Part shown: positions 1-7,097 of the stretch, in pieces
How the letters are laid out: each line of letters starts with the position of its first letter
How positions within the stretch are numbered: the stretch's first letter is position 1
Source of the DNA: an uncultured Oscillospiraceae bacterium
Lineage (GTDB): Bacteria; Bacillota; Clostridia; Oscillospirales; Oscillospiraceae
Assembly: GCA_934662925.1 (NCBI GenBank)
Contig: CAKUKL010000031.1
Span: forward strand, 1 to 10,635
Reading direction: 5' to 3'
DNA length: 10,635 nt
Made by a program: the position numbers and the translations under genes
Notes under the pieces: model-generated
What the model was told of the DNA's origin: nothing
Databases searched by the model: none
What the model saw: the letters and a program-made list of their open reading frames with translations, nothing else

Positions 1-3000
1 TCCCGCTGAAGTCAACGGTGGTCAGCTGCGGGCAATTGGAGATGGCCGCGCCGCCGATAACGGTCAGGGTGCTCGGGAGCGTCACCTTTTCCAGTGCGCT
101 GAAATTGATGAAGGAGTTGCGGTTCACGTTGGTGATGCCTTCGCCCACCACGATCTCCTTGACCTCATCCTTGATATCCAGCCACTGGTGGTTCTTGACG
201 CACTGGAGATTCGTGCAGGTGTCGGAGCCATCAACTCTGCTCTCGCAGCCATAACCGGAACCGGGCTTGGAGTGCGCCAGCCATTCGGTCATTTCGCCAT
301 CGCCGGAGATGGTCAGCACATGGGTGTCAGGGTCATAGACCCAGGTGGCGTTGCTGCCGGGCGCGTTGGCATTCTCATCCCAGACGCCGCAGTTGCCGCT
401 GAGCTGGACAGCCTCCCACTTAGCATAGTAAGTGGTGTTGGTGGTGAGGGTGGTTTCGCTGGTGACTTCGTCGCCCCAGTCGCCGTCCGTGCCATCCTGA
501 GTGTACCAGCCCTTGAAGCTGTAGCCGGACTTTCTGGGGGTGGCCAGTTCGGTGTTGCTGTTGGGCAGAGTCGTAAACGTGCCGCCGTTGGTAATGGCAT
601 AGATGGACAAATTACCGTTGCTGCCCAAATTCTTCTTCAAGGCATCGTCGGACTTCGCCATGTAGTAGACACGGTTCACATAGAGGTCGTCTCTATTCTG
701 CCAGTGTCTGGTGTTGTAGAACGCGGAGCCGCCGGTGCTAACAGGGCCAACCACAGCGGTCAGATCGACCGCCGCCAGATTGATGGCGCCGCCGAACGCA
801 TACTGCGCCCAATTATTCGCGCCGCTGGGCAGGTAGATGGAAGCGGCTCCAGTCCCCGAGAATGCGGCTGCGCCGATCGTCTTCAGCTGGCTGTCCGGGG
901 AGATGGTAATGGAAGTCAGCTCGGTGCAGCCGGCGAACGCCTGATCACCGATCTCGGTCACCGCGTCGGGAATGACGATCTCCGTCAGCTTGGTGTTCTG
1001 GAACGTCTGCGCTCCGATTTTGGTAAGCTTGGTGTCCTTGGTCAGGGTGAACGAGCTCAACTGAGTGCCCGAGAACACCGATGCACCGATGGAGGTCAGA
1101 TTCCCCTTCACATTGACAGTCTTCAGGGCAGAGCAGTGATAGAACGCATTGTCGCCGATGGTCTCCAGAGACTCCGGAAGGTCAATGGTCTCCAGCAGGT
1201 CCAGATAGGAGAGCATGCTGGCGGGAAGGGCCTTGGTGCCCTCCGCGAAGGTGACGTCCTTGATGCCGGTGGACGGGGGACTGGTGTTGCTCCGCAGTGC
1301 GCCGTAATTGGTCAGGTCAGTGGCCTTGAACTCAATGCCCGTCAGGTTGGGCAGCTGGCTGAAGCAGGCGCCGCCGAGGGTCACGACGGAAGCGGGGATG
1401 ACCATGGTGCCGGACAGGTTGTAGGACTTGTCGAAGCAGTCCCGTCCGATGTAGGTCACGCCCTCGGGGATGGTGACGCTGGTGAGCTTATCGCTCCGGG
1501 CGAACGCCTTGGCGGCGATGGCCGTCACGGTGCCGGGAACGACGTAGTCCGCCGCGGCCTCGTCGGTGTAGCGGTAAATAATCGTCTCATCCGTGTTGAA
1601 CAGGACGCCGTTCACCATCTTGAAGCTGGGGTTGCCGTCCGCCACGGTGATCTTGGCGATGTTGGCCGCAGACTGAACCCCGTCGCTGTAGTCGTAATAG
1701 GTGTTGCCAAGGGTGGACATGGAACTTTCGGTGGTTTCCGCCGCGAAGCACATCTCGGTGACGGACGCGGGGATCTCGATCTCCACACTCTTGGTATTGC
1801 GGGTCAGGTTCGCGCCGAGGTAGGTCACACCGTCCTTAACGACGATCTTGGTAACCTTCTCGCCGTAGACGTTCATGATGGACTGGTAGCCCTTGCCGTC
1901 TGCGGTGAGGACGTCGGACAGCACGTTGTCGAAGTTGTCGCAGGTCCTGCCGCTGCCGGAGATGGTCAGAGTGTAGCCGGTGGCGTTCTCGGTGAGCGCC
2001 CACTGGGCATTAGCGCCGAGGGTACCGTCCTCGGCCTTTTCGCCGCAGTTGCCGGACATGACGGCTTCGTCCCACTCAGCATGATAGGTAGTACCGGCGG
2101 TGAGGGTGTCGGCGTCTGTGACTTTGGTGCCGTCCTCGGTGAACCAACCCTTGAAGTTGTAGCCGGTCTTCTCGGGCTGGGCCAGCTTACCGGCCTCGAA
2201 CACGGTGCCCTCGGGGAACGTGCCGCCGTCGGTGACGGCGTAGTCGGCGTGTTCTCTGCGGATACCGCCAAACTGAGTGTTATCGATCGCAGACGCATCG
2301 CTCAGATAGAACGTGCAATCAGTGATCACAGGCAGTTGATTGTCTTTATCCGTATAGTAGCAGTTGAAGGACTCCTCCAACTTGACTGTACCAGCGCACT
2401 TGGTCAAATCGACGGAATGCAGGCTGATATTCTGGTCGAAGGATTTGTGGCCGATGCTCGTGAGAGAACCGGGCAGCACCAGCGTTTCGAGCCCATAACA
2501 GGTGGCGAACAACGAGCCGGGGATCGTCGTGATCCCGTCCTCAAACACAATGGACTTCAGGGCTGTATCAGTTGCAAAAGCATAGCTGCCCTTATACTCA
2601 CGATAAGCGCTGTTATTATCCACTCTATCTGCGGTCACGAAGTTCATATCGGCGGGAATCGTCACTTCCGTCAGCTTCTTCATCCCGGCAAAGGCGTAAC
2701 AGCCGATCTGTCTAAGGCCGCTCAGGTCATTCTTGAAATCCACGGTAACAAAGCTGGTGCCGTAGAAACCGCTGGTGCCAACGGCGGTCACATCAGCGGG
2801 AAGCACCAGCCGATCGGCATATTCCACGCCGTCCAGCTTGGAGTTGCACAGGGTGCTCACCTGATCGAACATGTTGCCGGGAACCGCCGCGCCCTGATAG
2901 GCTTCCGTATCGGCCTCGTCCAGCCAGACCTTTTCCGGCTTGAAGTTCGTCCAGTCCACCGTGGTCAGCTTCGCGCACTTGGAATAGATACGAACGCCGT

Positions 3001-3433
3001 ACTCCTTGACGTTCGCGGCAAAGGACGCTTCCTCGATCTGGGTATAGGCAAAGGCCCAGTTGCCGATCTTGGTCACGTTCTCTCCCACCACGATGTTGGT
3101 GATGGGGACGCACTTGCTATCATCAGCCTTGCCCTCCAAAGCCGCGTACCAGGGCGCGACCATACCATCAATCGGCTCGACATCCTTGCCGCTGATCGAC
3201 GTAGTCGTAGGCACATAGTAATCTGCCATCGCGCCGTCGCCGGAAATGGTCAGGGTGTAGGTGGGATTTTCCTCTTCCGCATTGTTTTGCGTCAATGTCC
3301 ATGTGACGCTGCTTCCGTCCGCGCCGCAATCACCGCTTGCGAACGGCTGTGCCTCTTCGGCAAACGCCGCCGTCGGCAGGAGCGAAAGCACCATCGCCAC
3401 GGAAAGAAGAATACTTAGTACTCGCTTTCTCAT
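1..3433 (-). CDS. BspA-like leucine-rich-repeat surface protein with InlB-type repeats (C-terminus beyond window)
   Basis: The frame is open from ATG 3433 to the window edge (1144 codons seen; the 3' end is missing). The start has a strong site, TAAGGAGG seven bases ahead. Residues 1-25 form a signal peptide (basic MRKR, hydrophobic core, AAFA before EE), so the protein is exported. The rest alternates three elements. A module with an SG(N)CG start and a YTLTISGDG-like strand appears near residues 30-65, 455-485 and 1007-1040. Long BspA/LRR_5 blocks carry units such as IPDAVTEIGDQAFAGC. Two InlB B-repeats (Listeria-Bacteroides type, FKGW...Y.A.W) lie near 395-452 and 940-1006. Such proteins are usually cell-surface or secreted and bind host or matrix ligands; the ligand here cannot be read. 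No wall-anchor signal is visible because the C-terminus is cut off. It is the leftmost gene of the minus-strand series, 64 nt after the four-cysteine gene. Confidence 0.93.
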   Translation of the reverse strand, partial: MRKRVLSILLSVAMVLSLLPTAAFAEEAQPFASGDCGADGSSVTWTLTQNNAEEENPTYTLTISGDGAMADYYVPTTTSISGKDVEPIDGMVAPWYAALEGKADDSKCVPITNIVVGENVTKIGNWAFAYTQIEEASFAANVKEYGVRIYSKCAKLTTVDWTNFKPEKVWLDEADTEAYQGAAVPGNMFDQVSTLCNSKLDGVEYADRLVLPADVTAVGTSGFYGTSFVTVDFKNDLSGLRQIGCYAFAGMKKLTEVTIPADMNFVTADRVDNNSAYREYKGSYAFATDTALKSIVFEDGITTIPGSLFATCYGLETLVLPGSLTSIGHKSFDQNISLHSVDLTKCAGTVKLEESFNCYYTDKDNQLPVITDCTFYLSDASAIDNTQFGGIRREHADYAVTDGGTFPEGTVFEAGKLAQPEKTGYNFKGWFTEDGTKVTDADTLTAGTTYHAEWDEAVMSGNCGEKAEDGTLGANAQWALTENATGYTLTISGSGRTCDNFDNVLSDVLTADGKGYQSIMNVYGEKVTKIVVKDGVTYLGANLTRNTKSVEIEIPASVTEMCFAAETTESSMSTLGNTYYDYSDGVQSAANIAKITVADGNPSFKMVNGVLFNTDETIIYRYTDEAAADYVVPGTVTAIAAKAFARSDKLTSVTIPEGVTYIGRDCFDKSYNLSGTMVIPASVVTLGGACFSQLPNLTGIEFKATDLTNYGALRSNTSPPSTGIKDVTFAEGTKALPASMLSYLDLLETIDLPESLETIGDNAFYHCSALKTVNVKGNLTSIGASVFSGTQLSSFTLTKDTKLTKIGAQTFQNTKLTEIVIPDAVTEIGDQAFAGCTELTSITISPDSQLKTIGAAAFSGTGAASIYLPSGANNWAQYAFGGAINLAAVDLTAVVGPVSTGGSAFYNTRHWQNRDDLYVNRVYYMAKSDDALKKNLGSNGNLSIYAITNGGTFTTLPNSNTELATPRKSGYSFKGWYTQDGTDGDWGDEVTSETTLTTNTTYYAKWEAVQLSGNCGVWDENANAPGSNATWVYDPDTHVLTISGDGEMTEWLAHSKPGSGYGCESRVDGSDTCTNLQCVKNHQWLDIKDEVKEIVVGEGITNVNRNSFINFSALEKVTLPSTLTVIGGAAISNCPQLTTVDFSG

Positions 3434-3497
3434 TTGGTTTCCTCCTTATGTTTCTCTAAGTAGGGTATCCATCTATATAAAACCCGAACAACATCAT

Positions 3498-3719
3498 TCA
3501 GGCATAATCTTTGCGGGCGTACACGCTCTGCCAGCACTCCGGGCACAGCTGGCCCGCGCCGTCCACGTACCCCCGCCGCGTCCCCACGGGGGCGTCCCGC
3601 CGGACGCCGGTGGAGCCGCCGCACAGGACGCAGCGCTCGTATTCATCGCCGCGCTCCGCCGGGGCCGGTATCCCGCGAAAGGGTCGGAGCGCAAAAAGTT
3701 TGGAAAAACTTCTCTTCAT
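3498..3719 (-). CDS. small four-cysteine zinc-ribbon-like protein
   Basis: A 73-residue protein with two CxxC knuckles (C30/C33 and C59/C62) about 25 residues apart, the layout of a small zinc ribbon. The N-terminus is basic (MKRSFSKLF). No signal peptide or membrane segment is visible, so it is probably cytoplasmic. Its ATG lies 7 nt after the stop of the SLH metalloprotease gene and its own ribosome site is weak (AGTGAG), which suggests translational coupling to that gene. The paired CxxC motifs make this the best of several overlapping frames here; the other frames on both strands lack recognisable structure. The function is unknown. A metal-binding or redox role is inferred only from the cysteines. 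Confidence 0.7.
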   Translation of the reverse strand: MKRSFSKLFALRPFRGIPAPAERGDEYERCVLCGGSTGVRRDAPVGTRRGYVDGAGQLCPECWQSVYARKDYA

Positions 3720-3726
3720 CTAAAAC

Positions 3727-4857
3727 TCACTTTCCGGCCACCCAGCCGTCCGCCGCCAGCCGGTCCAGCATGGCGCAGGTCAGCGGCGTGCGCGCCGCGT
3801 CGCACTTGCCCAGCCGGTAGGCCCGGTAGGCTTCCGCGAAGAACTCGGACGCGCTCTTTTTGCAGTAGCTCCGGCCGAGGACGGACACCAGCGCGTCCCC
3901 CTCGGCGGTGTAGGCGGCGTTCAGCGCGCCGTCCAGCCACGCCGGGGCATTGCGCTGCACGAAATGGCCCAGCTCGTGGAGAATGGTGGTGTTGTCCCGC
4001 GTGAGGACGTTGCCGTGAACGTCCACGCAGATGAGGGACTTAGCGGCATCGGTCAGGCCGTTGGCGCTGCCGTAGGCCGGGTAAACGGACGCGATGCCGC
4101 CGGTGACGAACTCGACGGTCCAGCCGCCCTCCGCCATGGCCCGCAGGATGGGCTCCGGCGTCTCGGCCACGTAGGCCCGGGCGCGGCTGGAATTGCTGTA
4201 TGCGGTATCGTTTTCATATTCAAAGGTAAGGCCGGACAAATTTTCCGGGCGGAGGACTTTTTCCGTATCCTCCGGGACGTTTTTGAGGGCCATGATCATG
4301 TGCAGGGCTTCGGCCCGGGTGACAAGGCGGTCGGGATCAAATTTTCCGCCGTTTCCGCTGACGATGCCCAGTGCCGCGGCGCACTCAATGGCGTTTCGCT
4401 GGGCGGCGGTCAGGCCGTCCAGATCTCCAAAGACGGACTCCGCCTGGGGCCACGCGGTAGCGTGGGTTGCGGCAAAGACAAGGCACACCGCCTGCGCCCG
4501 GGTCAGGGCCGCGTCCCGGGCCATGGACGCGTCGGCGTCCAGCGTCGCCCGGACGGTGAGCACCGGGTTTTCAAGGGCGACGTCGTTGAACTTCTTCACG
4601 GAGGAGAGGCAACGCACCAGCATCCCGGAGAATTCCTCCAGCGTCACGGTGCCGCCGGCCTCGAACTGTTTTCCGGCAGTATTTTCCAGTACGCCGGACT
4701 TCACCGCGTCGGCCACGTCCTGATAGTACCACTGGCCCGCCCGGACATCGGTGTAGCCGGTGGAAATCCCGGCCGCCCCCGCCGGGACAGCGCCCACAAG
4801 GAGCACCGCCGCCAGCAAAAATGCCGTAGTCATACGCAATTTTTTCAGATAAACCAT
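3727..4857 (-). CDS. secreted SLH-domain protein with anthrax lethal factor/PPEP-like zinc metalloprotease domain
   Basis: The preferred start is ATG 4857 (376 aa). It has AGGGG nine bases upstream and begins directly with a signal peptide (MVYLKKLR, then a hydrophobic core ending near AGAAG, residues 1-30). An in-frame ATG at 4896 would add 13 residues ahead of the signal peptide and has no better site. Residues 35-84 and 143-192 are SLH-type repeats (YTDV...WYYQDV; FGDL...GIVSGNGGKFDP..LVTRAEA), with a degenerate one near 88-131. SLH repeats normally tether proteins non-covalently to wall polymers. The C-terminal half has HELGH (H294, E295, H298), then Y331 and E338 in the segment SYCKKSASEFFAEAY. 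A Tyr seven residues before the third zinc ligand inside EFFAEA is the arrangement of anthrax lethal factor (Y728/E735) and of Pro-Pro endopeptidase PPEP-1 (Y178/E185), as I recall those numbers. An active extracellular zinc endopeptidase is therefore likely; its substrate is unknown. Confidence 0.88.
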   Translation of the reverse strand: MVYLKKLRMTTAFLLAAVLLVGAVPAGAAGISTGYTDVRAGQWYYQDVADAVKSGVLENTAGKQFEAGGTVTLEEFSGMLVRCLSSVKKFNDVALENPVLTVRATLDADASMARDAALTRAQAVCLVFAATHATAWPQAESVFGDLDGLTAAQRNAIECAAALGIVSGNGGKFDPDRLVTRAEALHMIMALKNVPEDTEKVLRPENLSGLTFEYENDTAYSNSSRARAYVAETPEPILRAMAEGGWTVEFVTGGIASVYPAYGSANGLTDAAKSLICVDVHGNVLTRDNTTILHELGHFVQRNAPAWLDGALNAAYTAEGDALVSVLGRSYCKKSASEFFAEAYRAYRLGKCDAARTPLTCAMLDRLAADGWVAGK

Positions 4858-4964
4858 GATAAACATCCCCTGATTTTTTATTTTTCTACTGGGCAAATAC
4901 CAATTTCGCCGGGGTCTGGTTCATCTTGATACATTGCTCATCGTTTGCGCGTATTCAGTTGTAT
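4858..4964. other. intergenic gap between zinc-ribbon array gene and SLH protease gene
   Basis: A 107-nt gap. I see no convincing hairpin terminator. A weak minus-strand promoter candidate is present (TTGGTA, 17 nt, TAAAAA; four of six matches in each box) ending about 20 nt before the protease start. The two genes could therefore be co-transcribed or the protease separately expressed. Confidence 0.35.
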
Positions 4965-6104
4965 TCACAGGCCGCGCAGCTCCCCGGCGAAGGGGAGCGC
5001 GGGCTCGGGGCAGTGCCGTTTGCGGCTGACCGTCCCGGCGCACACCGGACAGCCGGTGCGCTTGTACTGGTTCGTACGGTTGCAGACGGCGGTGCGCCAC
5101 GTGTGCCCCTCCGGACACTGCCACCAGACCTTCCGGGCGCTGCCCGCGGTGACCTGATCCGGCGTGAGGCTGCCGTTGAGCTCCGGGTGCCACTGGGCGG
5201 CCAGCTCCGGCTCGAGACTGGCGAGGTCGTTGAACCCGGCCAGCACCTTTTTGTTGGCACAATAGGGGCAGCCGTTGGTGCCCCGGGTGCGGTCCACGAT
5301 CTTGGCCCGCCACTCGTGGCCGAGGGCGCACTGCCACCACGCGGAGCGGCTGCTGCCGGACACGACCTGCTCCGGCGTGAAGTTCCCGTTCTTTTCCGGG
5401 TGCCATTCGGCGGCGATGGCCGGATACTGCGTGCGCAGATCGTTATATCCGGCCAGAACCACGTCGTTCGCGCAGACGGGGCAGCCGGACCCCATCCGGA
5501 CCCGCGTGTGCGGCGAGGCCTGCCACTCATGGCCCTTTTTGCACATCCACCAGACTTTTCTGTCGTGGCCGTAGGTGACCATCTGGGGCGTAAGATCGCC
5601 GTTCTTCGTCGGGTGCCACTCGGCGGCCAGCTGTGGGTGGGTGGTGGCGAGGTCGTTCACCCCGGGCACCACCACGCGGTTGGCGCACACCGGGCAGCCG
5701 CAGCCTGACGCCCGGGAGGACACCGCCGCCTGCCAGCTGTGGCCCTTGCCGCACCGCCACCAGATCTTCTGATGGCTTCCGGCAGACAGCCGTTCCGGCG
5801 TGAGGTCCCCGTTTTTCTCGGCGTCCCACTGGGCAGCCAGCTGGGGGTGCGTGGTGGCGAGGTCGTTGAACCCGGCCTGAACCACCCGGCCCGCACAGAC
5901 GGGGCAGCCGCGGTTTTTCTGGAGACGGTCGTAGGCGGTCTGCTGCCACGTGTGGCCGAAGCGGTCGGACCACCAGATCTTCACGCTGCGGTCGGACGCG
6001 GATACGCCGCGCATGTCGATACCGGCGTTCTTCGCCCGGTCCCACTGGGCGATCAGGTCGGTACGCCCCTGGATCCGGCACCCTTCCGCAAGGCTCGCTT
6101 TCAT
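4965..6104 (-). CDS. five-repeat zinc-ribbon (DUF4379-like) protein
   Basis: The preferred start is ATG 6104 (379 aa), with AAAGGGG eight bases upstream. A GTG at 6113 in the same frame abuts that site and is unlikely. The protein is almost entirely five tandem units of about 70 residues (near 16-80, 81-150, 151-221, 222-292, 293-356). Each follows the pattern DLATTHPQLAA-W, KNGDLTP, (K)-WW-C...GH-W, then CPVCA. The Cys, His and CxxC of each unit are the likely zinc ligands, as in the DUF4379/probable zinc-ribbon family. Unit 1 is divergent: it is shorter and has Asp (D47) where the others have the first Cys. No signal peptide, membrane segment or nuclease domain is seen, although relatives of this family can be fused to nuclease domains. 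The tail after the last CPVC is short. A nucleic-acid-binding role is plausible but unproven. Confidence 0.9.
   Translation of the reverse strand: MKASLAEGCRIQGRTDLIAQWDRAKNAGIDMRGVSASDRSVKIWWSDRFGHTWQQTAYDRLQKNRGCPVCAGRVVQAGFNDLATTHPQLAAQWDAEKNGDLTPERLSAGSHQKIWWRCGKGHSWQAAVSSRASGCGCPVCANRVVVPGVNDLATTHPQLAAEWHPTKNGDLTPQMVTYGHDRKVWWMCKKGHEWQASPHTRVRMGSGCPVCANDVVLAGYNDLRTQYPAIAAEWHPEKNGNFTPEQVVSGSSRSAWWQCALGHEWRAKIVDRTRGTNGCPYCANKKVLAGFNDLASLEPELAAQWHPELNGSLTPDQVTAGSARKVWWQCPEGHTWRTAVCNRTNQYKRTGCPVCAGTVSRKRHCPEPALPFAGELRGL
5037..6059 (-). repeat. tandem ~210-bp coding repeats of the zinc-ribbon gene
   Basis: Five in-frame units of roughly 195-213 bp encode the zinc-ribbon modules. The protein pattern is clearly repeated, while the DNA has diverged between units. 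Units 2 and 3 share the same eight-residue opening (DLATTHPQ), which suggests the most recent duplication or gene conversion. Confidence 0.85.
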
Positions 6105-6135
6105 CTGAGCCACCCCTTTCTATCGTCATAATGTT

Positions 6136-6181
6136 CCTATTGTGTTCTGTACCATTGAACTACACCCAGTACACCAATAGG
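6136..6181. repeat. imperfect inverted repeat upstream of the zinc-ribbon gene
   Basis: CCTATTG at 6136-6142 pairs with CAATAGG at 6175-6181. The stem continues through TGT/ACA with a one-base bulge, and an inner GTAC pair is possible. It lies about 30-75 nt before ATG 6104, so it could be an operator or a leader hairpin. The loop side on the minus strand contains a short tRNA D-arm-like string, discussed separately. Confidence 0.4.
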
Positions 6182-6198
6182 ACAACAGAAGTTTCGAC

Positions 6199-6235
6199 AA
6201 AAAAAGACACGCCGGAGGCTTCCGGTGTGTCTTTT
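6199..6235 (-). terminator. rho-independent terminator of the kinase/regulator operon
   Basis: A hairpin pairs 6204-6216 with 6221-6233 around a four-base loop. The stem has one non-Watson-Crick position on the minus strand (G-U on the plus strand). On the minus strand it is followed by seven T. It begins about 25 nt after the response-regulator stop and separates that operon from the zinc-ribbon gene. The plus-strand T run is only four bases, so it acts mainly leftward. Confidence 0.92.
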
Positions 6236-6257
6236 CCGTTGCTCTTTTGTCGGCGTT

Positions 6258-7076
6258 TTATCGCTTGTTTCTGGTTTCCTTCTCCTCTTCTTCCAGCCGG
6301 TGGGTGTAGAGCTCGCCGTTGGTGAACTCCGCCCAGCTGTAGTTGCTCATATACTCGCCCTGATAATTTCCCGTAGCCTGAGGGTCCCCGGCCAGATAGT
6401 CGTACAGGTCGCACTGGACCCGCGACGTGTCCACGGAGGTCTGGTTCCGCGTCCGGACGAGGACATCCCCGCAGCCCGCCTCCTCCAGCGTCTGCCGCAG
6501 GGAGGACATGACGGTCTGCACGTTGCGGACCTTGGTATCGTCGTCCCAGAGCACCATGGCGATCTCCGCGTTGCTCACCGGCGCGCCCCGCCGGTCGATG
6601 AGGAAGGCAAACAGCTCCTTGGCCTTCTGCCGCTTCCACGGCAGGAGCTTCCCCTCGTGAAACACGGCGAAATTGCCGAAGGTCTGGACGTACAGGCGTG
6701 AAGTCTCCTGCCGGGGCAGCATCAGGTCGATCTGCTTGAGCGCGCCCCGGATCTTTTCCTCCGTGATGGGCTTGAGCAGGTAGCCCACCGCGTAAATGTC
6801 GAAGGCGTCCAGCGCGAATCCGGCGTAGGCCGTGCAGAAAATGATCCGCACCGCCGGGTATTTTTTCTTGATCTCGGCGGCAAGGTCGATGCCCAGCATC
6901 CCCCGGAGCTGGATGTCCAGAAAGGCGTAGACCACCGGGGCGGCGGCATCCTTCAGAAAAGCGATGGCGTCCGTCGGCTCGTCAAAGGAAACGACCTCGT
7001 ATTCCTCCGCCGGGAACACCTTTTTCAGGCTGTTGGTCAGTGCCATCAGCATCAGCGGCTCGTCGTCCACCGCCAT
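6258..7076 (-). CDS. response regulator: receiver domain plus SARP-type winged-helix DNA-binding domain
   Basis: Counted from ATG 7076 (272 aa), the receiver covers residues 1-120, with acidic pocket D4/D5, phospho-acceptor D54 (FLDIQL), T82 and K102 (LLKPI). Residues 128-225 form a winged helix of the SARP/OmpR-like kind (FGNFAVFHEGKLLPWKRQKAKELFAFLI...VSNAEIAMVLW). A full bacterial transcriptional activation (BTAD) domain does not follow: only about 45 residues remain, ending in a charged tail. It acts in the cytoplasm as the likely partner of the kinase encoded 21 nt upstream. The annotated ATG is suspicious. It removes most of receiver strand beta-1 and lies 24 nt from the nearest ribosome site (AGAGG, 7101-7105). 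The in-frame codons just upstream encode TNAYI, which would restore the strand, and ACG at 7091 has ideal spacing. The true start may therefore be 7091. Confidence 0.9.
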   Translation of the reverse strand: MAVDDEPLMLMALTNSLKKVFPAEEYEVVSFDEPTDAIAFLKDAAAPVVYAFLDIQLRGMLGIDLAAEIKKKYPAVRIIFCTAYAGFALDAFDIYAVGYLLKPITEEKIRGALKQIDLMLPRQETSRLYVQTFGNFAVFHEGKLLPWKRQKAKELFAFLIDRRGAPVSNAEIAMVLWDDDTKVRNVQTVMSSLRQTLEEAGCGDVLVRTRNQTSVDTSRVQCDLYDYLAGDPQATGNYQGEYMSNYSWAEFTNGELYTHRLEEEEKETRNKR

Positions 7077-7097
7077 GATATATGCGTTCGTATCGGT

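Noticed and set aside
188..3418. A 1076-codon open frame on the plus strand
   Set aside because: It is antisense to the BspA-like gene, whose minus frame has a ribosome site, a signal peptide and recognisable LRR and InlB repeats. The plus translation looks like a low-complexity shadow caused by codon bias and repeats.
3727..4896. SLH protease start at ATG 4896
   Set aside because: It places 13 polar residues before the signal peptide; ATG 4857 has AGGGG at nine bases.
6140..6176. A tRNA gene on the minus strand
   Set aside because: Only a D-arm-like string is present. There is no acceptor stem, anticodon arm or T arm.
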